Below are positions 59,391 to 64,000 of a DNA stretch of 64,000 bases, piece by piece. The notes under the pieces are model-generated. The model worked only from the letters and a program-made list of their open reading frames with translations, searched no databases and was not told the origin of the DNA. Positions within the stretch are counted from its first letter, which is position 1. Each line of letters starts with the position of its first letter. Location of the stretch: the NCBI GenBank assembly GCA_013360445.1, contig JABWBP010000015.1, forward strand, positions 26,710-90,709, given 5' to 3'. The position numbers and the translations under genes were made by a program. The DNA is from Calditrichaceae bacterium. Its GTDB lineage: Bacteria > Calditrichota > Calditrichia > RBG-13-44-9 > J075.

Positions 59391-60405
59391 GCCCTTCGCC
59401 CTCTTTCGAGAATATCGCCCTCTTCAGCCCGGCGACGCGCCGCTGCAGGGGGAATTCGCTGATAATGCGCTGCCGGGCGCGCTCGCCGAATGCAGGTTCC
59501 AGCGCCAGCGCCTGGCGCAGCGCGTTCACCAGCGCGTCGATGTCGCCGGGGGGAGCGAGGAAGCCGGTATTGCCGATGGCCGCGGGAATGCCGTCCACGT
59601 CCGTACCGACGGGGATGCAGCCGCAGGCCATGGCTTCGCAGAGGGTGTTGGGCATCCCCTCGGAGCGGCTGGGCTGGCAGAAGACCGCACAGCGCTGGTA
59701 GAATTTCAATAACTCCGCCTGGGGCATGGGGGGGAGAAGCTGCACGTTTCCCGGAACGGTGATGCCGGCGGTTTCCAACAGCTCTGGAGTTACGCCAATG
59801 ATCACAAAAGGGATTTCCGGCATCTTCTCCGCCGCCCGGCAGAGAAAGTCGATCCCCTTCTTTTTCAGGCGGGTGACGGTGTCGGATTGCCCCACGGTGA
59901 GCACGAATTTTTCCTTCGGCGCGCCGGGTTTCCAGAAAGCGGCGTCGTAGCCGGTGGGCAGGTATTCGATGTTCGCGCCATCGTATCGGGCAAATTCTTT
60001 GATCTTCTCCTTCATGGAAGGGGCGACGACCAGGATCAGGTCCGCGCTGCGCAGGCCGCGGGTGAGCAGGCGGGATTTCCAGGGGCTTAGCCAGATGCCG
60101 TAATTGATCTCCGGCAGCGCCGCGGCATCCACCCCGCCTAACACAATGATCGAACGTTTGCGGATAATCTTTGCAAAGAGCGCCGCAACCGCCGCATACA
60201 CCGAACCGAACCAGCAGAACACCACTTCGCAAAACAGCATATTCCAGAGGATCAGGGGAATCGCTTTCAGGCCGCTCTTGATCAAACACTTCACCCGGGC
60301 AAACTCTTGCAAAATCGCTATGTCCACGTTGATGAACGGCGCCGGAAACGGGGCGATCAGTAGCACCCGGGGGGAGGTTTTTGGGAGGGAGAAAGTGGGT
60401 TTCAT
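59362..60405 (-). CDS. Family 4 glycosyltransferase
   Basis: The 347-residue product has a GT-B pattern with VLTVGQSDTVTRLKKKGIDF, PFVIIGVTPELLE and the donor-site segment CAVFCQPSRSEGMPNTLCEA followed by GCIPVGTDVDGIPAAI. Its N-terminal half includes a hydrophobic stretch (LILWNMLFCEVVFCWFGSVY) likely to touch the membrane. The start at 60405 was taken because upstream codons are all GCGTAAT-word repeat DNA. No ribosome site is evident. The last seven codons derive from a palindromic element. Confidence 0.85.
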   Translation of the reverse strand: MKPTFSLPKTSPRVLLIAPFPAPFINVDIAILQEFARVKCLIKSGLKAIPLILWNMLFCEVVFCWFGSVYAAVAALFAKIIRKRSIIVLGGVDAAALPEINYGIWLSPWKSRLLTRGLRSADLILVVAPSMKEKIKEFARYDGANIEYLPTGYDAAFWKPGAPKEKFVLTVGQSDTVTRLKKKGIDFLCRAAEKMPEIPFVIIGVTPELLETAGITVPGNVQLLPPMPQAELLKFYQRCAVFCQPSRSEGMPNTLCEAMACGCIPVGTDVDGIPAAIGNTGFLAPPGDIDALVNALRQALALEPAFGERARQRIISEFPLQRRVAGLKRAIFSKEGEGRVEEWWIDG

Positions 60406-60420
60406 TGGGTATGTTGGGTG

Positions 60421-60560
60421 TTGGTTGCGTATTGCGTAATGCGTAACTCGTATTGCGTAATGCGTAACTCGTAATGCGTATTGCGTAAAAGACAATACGG
60501 AATACACAATTCGTACCCTCCTCCCCTATTACGCATTACGTTTTACGCATTACGCTCCCT
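60421..60560. repeat. GCGTAATGCGTAACTC-word palindrome
   Basis: GCGTATTGCGTAATGCGTAA and related words repeat from 60425 to 60490. TATTACGCATTACGTTTTAC and ACGCATTACGCTCC complement them at 60528-60555. Confidence 0.88.
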
Positions 60561-60564
60561 CACC

Positions 60565-61908
60565 TCACCTTTTCCCTAACACCTTCAGGAAGGGCGGCAT
60601 GAGGTACAAATTGGCCCCTAACCGGCCCAACAGCATGGCCGTGGTGGCCGCTACCGCGCCGACGAAATCGAGGTATTTGATGGCAATGGCCAGCACGATC
60701 ACGGTTCCTGAGAATTCGACCGCAGTCGCCCAGGTGATGGGGGCGGTATGGCGGGCATTCACCAGGGTTCCGCGCTGCAGGGAGAGCAGCACCGTGGTGC
60801 CGGGAATGACCGCCAGGATTTGAGTAGGCAGCCGGGAAAAATCGGTTAACTGCGGCGAGAGGCCGGAGATACTGCGGAACCAGACCTCTGCCAGGGGCGA
60901 AAAGGCGATCAACCCTAAAATGGATACCACCGATCCTCCCAGGATAAGGGCAAATTTGCGCAACTGCCGGTAGCCCTCGTTATTCTCCCCTGAGAAGGTG
61001 ATCACCACTTCCATGAACGAAAGCCCCAGGCTGCGGAAAATAAATACCAGCGAACCGATCACCGGCAATACCGCCAGGGATTCGATGGCCTGGCGACTCT
61101 GCCCCATGAAAAAGGTCACGATCGGGTGTACCCCCAGGGCGATCATGGAAGTAAGCGCCAGGGGATAATAGAACCGGGCAATATAGGGATAGCTCAGCGG
61201 AGGAGCATCCGTTAGCGCTTCCGGCGGGCTTTGCCGGGAAATCCAGGGCTTGATGGTGGAGTGCGCCATCATCCGGCTGGCCGCCGCTTCCATGCACACG
61301 CCCGCCGACAGCGCCGCCGCGCCGATGACCGCGCCCTCAAACCGGGAGAAAAAATATAACCCTAACGCCACCCCGGCCATGGAGGCCAGGCGGATAACCG
61401 TGCCGTAAGCGACCCGGCGGGTGAGGTTGTGGCGAATCAAAATGCCCTGGTAAAAGCGCCGGATGCCGATGGCCGCCGGCCAGGGCAGCAGCACCACCAG
61501 CGCCTTGTGGGTAAGGTTCGCGACCGGGTCGGGGAGGTTGATCAAATCTTCCGCGAGCCAGTAAAACACCGGGGGAAAGATCACCAGCAGCATCACCAGG
61601 GTAACTAAGGTATTCAACGCCCGGGTAAAGTTGCGCAGTTTCCGGAAGGAGTCGCGCTCTTTTACCAGGGCGGTGGAGGCGCTCATGAGCATGATCACCG
61701 GCGCTTCCACTAACAGCGCGAAGGCGAACGCCACCCCGTGGGCGGCAAGGTTGAATTTCGGATCGGCCAGCCGGGCGATGATCGCTGCCAGGAGGGGGCC
61801 TTCCACGGACATCATCAGCCAGGTAGCGGCCAGGGGAACCCAGAAGATGAAAATTCTTCTGAGGGTTAATTCCTCGGTCATTGTTTCCATGAGCGCCAAG
61901 TATAGCAT
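60565..61908 (-). CDS. MOP-superfamily polytopic transporter, ANKH/MATE-like
   Basis: The 447-residue product has about 12 hydrophobic helices. The region RFYYPLALTSMIALGVHPIV and the overall layout resemble ANKH-type and MATE-type MOP proteins, with moderate certainty. Substrate is unknown. It lies at the end of the glycan cluster and could export a glycan precursor or a small organic anion. The start is uncertain: ATG codons at 61908, 61890 and 61881 are all possible. Confidence 0.75.
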   Translation of the reverse strand: MLYLALMETMTEELTLRRIFIFWVPLAATWLMMSVEGPLLAAIIARLADPKFNLAAHGVAFAFALLVEAPVIMLMSASTALVKERDSFRKLRNFTRALNTLVTLVMLLVIFPPVFYWLAEDLINLPDPVANLTHKALVVLLPWPAAIGIRRFYQGILIRHNLTRRVAYGTVIRLASMAGVALGLYFFSRFEGAVIGAAALSAGVCMEAAASRMMAHSTIKPWISRQSPPEALTDAPPLSYPYIARFYYPLALTSMIALGVHPIVTFFMGQSRQAIESLAVLPVIGSLVFIFRSLGLSFMEVVITFSGENNEGYRQLRKFALILGGSVVSILGLIAFSPLAEVWFRSISGLSPQLTDFSRLPTQILAVIPGTTVLLSLQRGTLVNARHTAPITWATAVEFSGTVIVLAIAIKYLDFVGAVAATTAMLLGRLGANLYLMPPFLKVLGKR

Positions 61909-61952
61909 TTTTCCGGGAAGGAAGCAATGGAATGTAAAAGCGGGCGGGGGAA

Positions 61953-62245
61953 TTCGTAATACGTGATGCGTAACTTGTATTGCGTATTCCGTATTCCGTA
62001 TTGCGTGAAAGAGTTTACCATGAGTTTGTCGAAGGGTCGAAGGGTTGAAGGGTCGAAGGGGCGAAGGGGCGAAGGGTCGAAGGGGCGAAGGGGCGAAGGG
62101 GCGAAGGGGCGAAGGGTCGAAGGGGCGAAGGGGCGAAGGGGCGAAGGGTCGAAGGGGCGAAGGGGCGAAGGGGCGAAGGGGCGAAGGGTATTCCGTTTTG
62201 GTTACGCATTACGAGTCACGTTTTACGCAATACCAAATACGCAAT
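61953..62245. repeat. GCGTAAT-word palindrome interrupted by an 8-bp tandem array
   Basis: The left arm (61953-62010, TAATACGTGATGCGTAACTT, ATTCCGTATTCCGTATTGCG) and right arm (62195-62245, TTACGCATTACGAGTCACGT) flank the core ATGAGTTTGTCGAAGGG. From 62031 to 62190 the core is expanded into about 20 units of CGAAGGGG or CGAAGGGT. The 61909-62414 gap has no gene. Confidence 0.92.
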
Positions 62246-62414
62246 ACCTTCCACGCTTCAATAATTTTTCTCTCCCTGAAACGATTCTCTCCCAATAAAA
62301 ATTGTTTTTTTGTGAAGTGTTTGATCATAACCGGCAAACGGTTTATTATTGGCTCGCTGGAAACAGGACTATTTTTGTCGGATTTCAAATCACAATTGAA
62401 CGAAAGGATTCATA

Positions 62415-63704
62415 ATGTATAAAGGGTTGTTGATTTTTGTTATACCGGCGATGCTATGGGGGCAGGTTTTTGCCCAATCCGCCCGGCAGGATACCCTGCG
62501 CGAACTGGTGCGGAAAGTGGATATTTTGACCCGGGAGCTGGAAAAGCAGCGCTTAGGGGAGGTGGCGGAGCGGGAATACCAGAGCAAGTTCGGGCTGGGG
62601 CCGGCGGCTTCGCAGGTGTACTATCGCAAAGACAGCGGGGTTTCCCTGGCGGGCTACGGGGAGATGATTTTCCAGAATTTTTCTGCTACGGCTGACGACG
62701 GTTCCGCTTCCGGCGCAAAGGATCAATTGGATTATTTGCGCGGCATCCTCTACTTCGGCTATAAATTCAATGAGCGGTTTTTGTTCAATACCGAGATCGA
62801 GATCGAGCACGCCAAAGTCGGGGAAGGCGCCCCGGGAGAGGTTGCGATCGAGTTCGGCTACATCGACGCGCTGCTCTCCCCGGCAGTGAACCTGCGCGGC
62901 GGGATGGTGCTGATACCCCTGGGCATCATCAATGAACTGCACGAACCGACCACTTTTTACGGGGTACTGCGCCCGGAGACGGAACGGCGGATCATTCCCT
63001 CTACCTGGCGGGCGGTCGGCGCCGGGATGTTGGGCAGCCTCCCCGCCGGCCTCGCTTACCGGGTGTATGTCACCGAAGGGTTGAACGCGGCCAACTTTTC
63101 CGCCGCGGGGATTCGCTCCGGCCGCCAGAACGGGGCGCAGGCGCTGGCGGAGGACCTTGCCGTGACCGGGCGATTGGAGTATAACGGGATTCCCGGATTG
63201 ATCGTGGGCGGCTCTGTTTACGCCGGGAACAGCGGGCAGGGGCTGGCGGATTCCAGCGGCCGGCGCATCGACGCGCTCACCACGCTCTTTTCCGCCCAGG
63301 GGATTTTTGCGCGCCGGGGGCTGGAAATCCGCGCTCTCTATGCTTTCTCTGCCATCAACGATGCGGCGGAATTGAACCGGGCGCTGGGATTCAGCGGGCG
63401 GCAGTCTATCGGGGAGCGGCAGTTGGGGTACTACGCCGCGGTTGCTTACGACGTGCTGCAATGGATTCGCCCCGGCAGCGAGGCGCAGTTGCAGCCCTTT
63501 ATTCAGTACGAACAGTTGAATACCCAGGATAAAGCGCCGGCCGGTTTTGCAACGGATCCGGCGAGAGAGCAAACCAACTTTACTTTGGGATTGATGTTCA
63601 AGCCGATTGCCCAACTGGCAATCAAATTGGACTACATCAATCGCGACAACAAGGCCGGCAGCGCAGTGGACCAGCTCAACGCCGGGATCGGTTACCTGTT
63701 TTAG
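62415..63704 (+). CDS. Outer-membrane beta-barrel (porin-like) protein
   Basis: The 429-residue product has a signal peptide (GLLIFVIPAMLWGQVFAQS). A short coiled-coil follows (LRELVRKVDILTRELEKQRL), then an amphipathic-strand barrel (GVSLAGYGEMIFQNFSA, YLRGILYFGYKFNERFLFNT, NLRGGMVLIPLGIINELHEP). It ends in LNAGIGYLF, a C-terminal aromatic residue typical of outer-membrane barrels. It resembles phosphate-selective-type porins of Gram-negative bacteria. AAAGGATTCATA precedes the ATG. The substrate is unknown. Confidence 0.85.
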   Translation: MYKGLLIFVIPAMLWGQVFAQSARQDTLRELVRKVDILTRELEKQRLGEVAEREYQSKFGLGPAASQVYYRKDSGVSLAGYGEMIFQNFSATADDGSASGAKDQLDYLRGILYFGYKFNERFLFNTEIEIEHAKVGEGAPGEVAIEFGYIDALLSPAVNLRGGMVLIPLGIINELHEPTTFYGVLRPETERRIIPSTWRAVGAGMLGSLPAGLAYRVYVTEGLNAANFSAAGIRSGRQNGAQALAEDLAVTGRLEYNGIPGLIVGGSVYAGNSGQGLADSSGRRIDALTTLFSAQGIFARRGLEIRALYAFSAINDAAELNRALGFSGRQSIGERQLGYYAAVAYDVLQWIRPGSEAQLQPFIQYEQLNTQDKAPAGFATDPAREQTNFTLGLMFKPIAQLAIKLDYINRDNKAGSAVDQLNAGIGYLF

Positions 63705-63756
63705 GGAGCGCAGGAATTATTCTGCACCTTACCTCTACTTTACGATCTTAACCGTT

Positions 63757-63857
63757 GGAGATTCCGGCACTTCGCTCCGCTCCGGCCGGAATAACAGAAA
63801 ATGACGCTGTCATTCCGGTTTTTCCCGACGTTTTTTCGGGAAAACACCGGAATCTCC
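63757..63857. repeat. Nested GGAGATTCCGG palindrome
   Basis: GGAGATTCCGG (63757 on) pairs with CCGGAATCTCC (to 63857). Inside are CCGGAATAACAG/CTGTCATTCCGG and TTTTCCCGA/TCGGGAAAA. It follows the porin gene and may terminate it. The remaining bases to 64000 show no gene. Confidence 0.75.
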
Positions 63858-64000
63858 GCGGATTTCTTTAAGTTCGAAAAGTAGAATTACAAGAACTACC
63901 TAATGGAGGGTTCGCTTAATTTTTTGGACACTTCGGTAAAATATTTTTCTATTCCGCCCTTTCAGGGCTTCCCAGCGGTGTTTTTTTCTACCCCGGAGCG

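Noticed and set aside
1..64000. tRNA, rRNA or known riboswitch
   Set aside because: I looked for cloverleaf-like segments with the GGTTCRANNCC T-arm and for rRNA landmarks in gaps and found none; palindromes in gaps do not fit tRNA geometry. A covariance-model scan would settle this.

Overview
The window is 64 kb of a moderately GC-rich bacterial chromosome. It carries about 41 supported protein genes, no rRNA, tRNA or CRISPR array that I can see, and an unusually rich set of intergenic palindromes. Two secreted proteins end in the FlgD/Por-type sorting domain (NYPNPFNPETYIRYRL ... KMILLR). Together with a fused alpha/beta 2-oxoacid dehydrogenase E1, a DUF4837 lipoprotein, a DUF2723 membrane protein, a sigma-54 activator and multihaem cytochromes, this points to the FCB group, most like Calditrichota/KSB1 or Ignavibacteria-type lineages. 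That placement is inference from gene content, not from a marker tree.

Layout. 1-2541: a DUF4062/NB-ARC STAND ATPase running off the left edge, then a VapBC toxin-antitoxin pair flanked by two ~92-bp direct repeats. 2536-7536: fused E1 dehydrogenase, a small membrane protein, a tandem universal stress protein and a cyclic-nucleotide-binding protein. 7828-16124: a seven-gene sulfur-respiration-like operon made of a Tat-exported molybdopterin oxidoreductase, a four-cluster ferredoxin subunit, an NrfD/PsrC anchor, two half-size YeeE/YedE thiosulfate-permease-like proteins, a rhodanese-like protein and a seven-haem NapC-like cytochrome. 16313-22074: a membrane Ser/Thr kinase with a large extracytoplasmic propeller/VCBS domain, and a GAF sigma-54 activator. 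22585-31034: three exported proteins on the minus strand (YCF48-like repeats, nine choice-of-anchor-D repeats, TolB-like propeller).

31649-48968 is mostly housekeeping and envelope functions: a GlmU-type uridylyltransferase domain, LspA, MiaB, OsmC, a two-domain protein disulfide oxidoreductase, a MoxR/ChlI-type AAA ATPase, a CorC-like CBS protein, an enoyl-CoA hydratase, a GT2, DUF2723, a UPF0104-like membrane protein, DUF4837, PurE and a PfkB kinase. 49114-61908 is rich in surface-glycan genes (RmlD-like reductase, polyprenyl-phosphate-mannose synthase-like GT2, two GT4 enzymes, flippase, polysaccharide deacetylase, MOP-type transporter), with AccA and a Trm112-like protein in between. An outer-membrane beta-barrel gene closes the window.

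The most unusual signal is between the genes. Most larger gaps hold long interrupted palindromes whose arms are built from short repeated words, and each family has its own word. Every gap inside the sulfur operon carries one. Several supply the stop codon or the last residues of the neighbouring gene. A second notable signal is the rhodanese-like protein of the sulfur operon, whose active-site Cys is Ser and whose only Cys is its last residue, on a lysine-rich tail.
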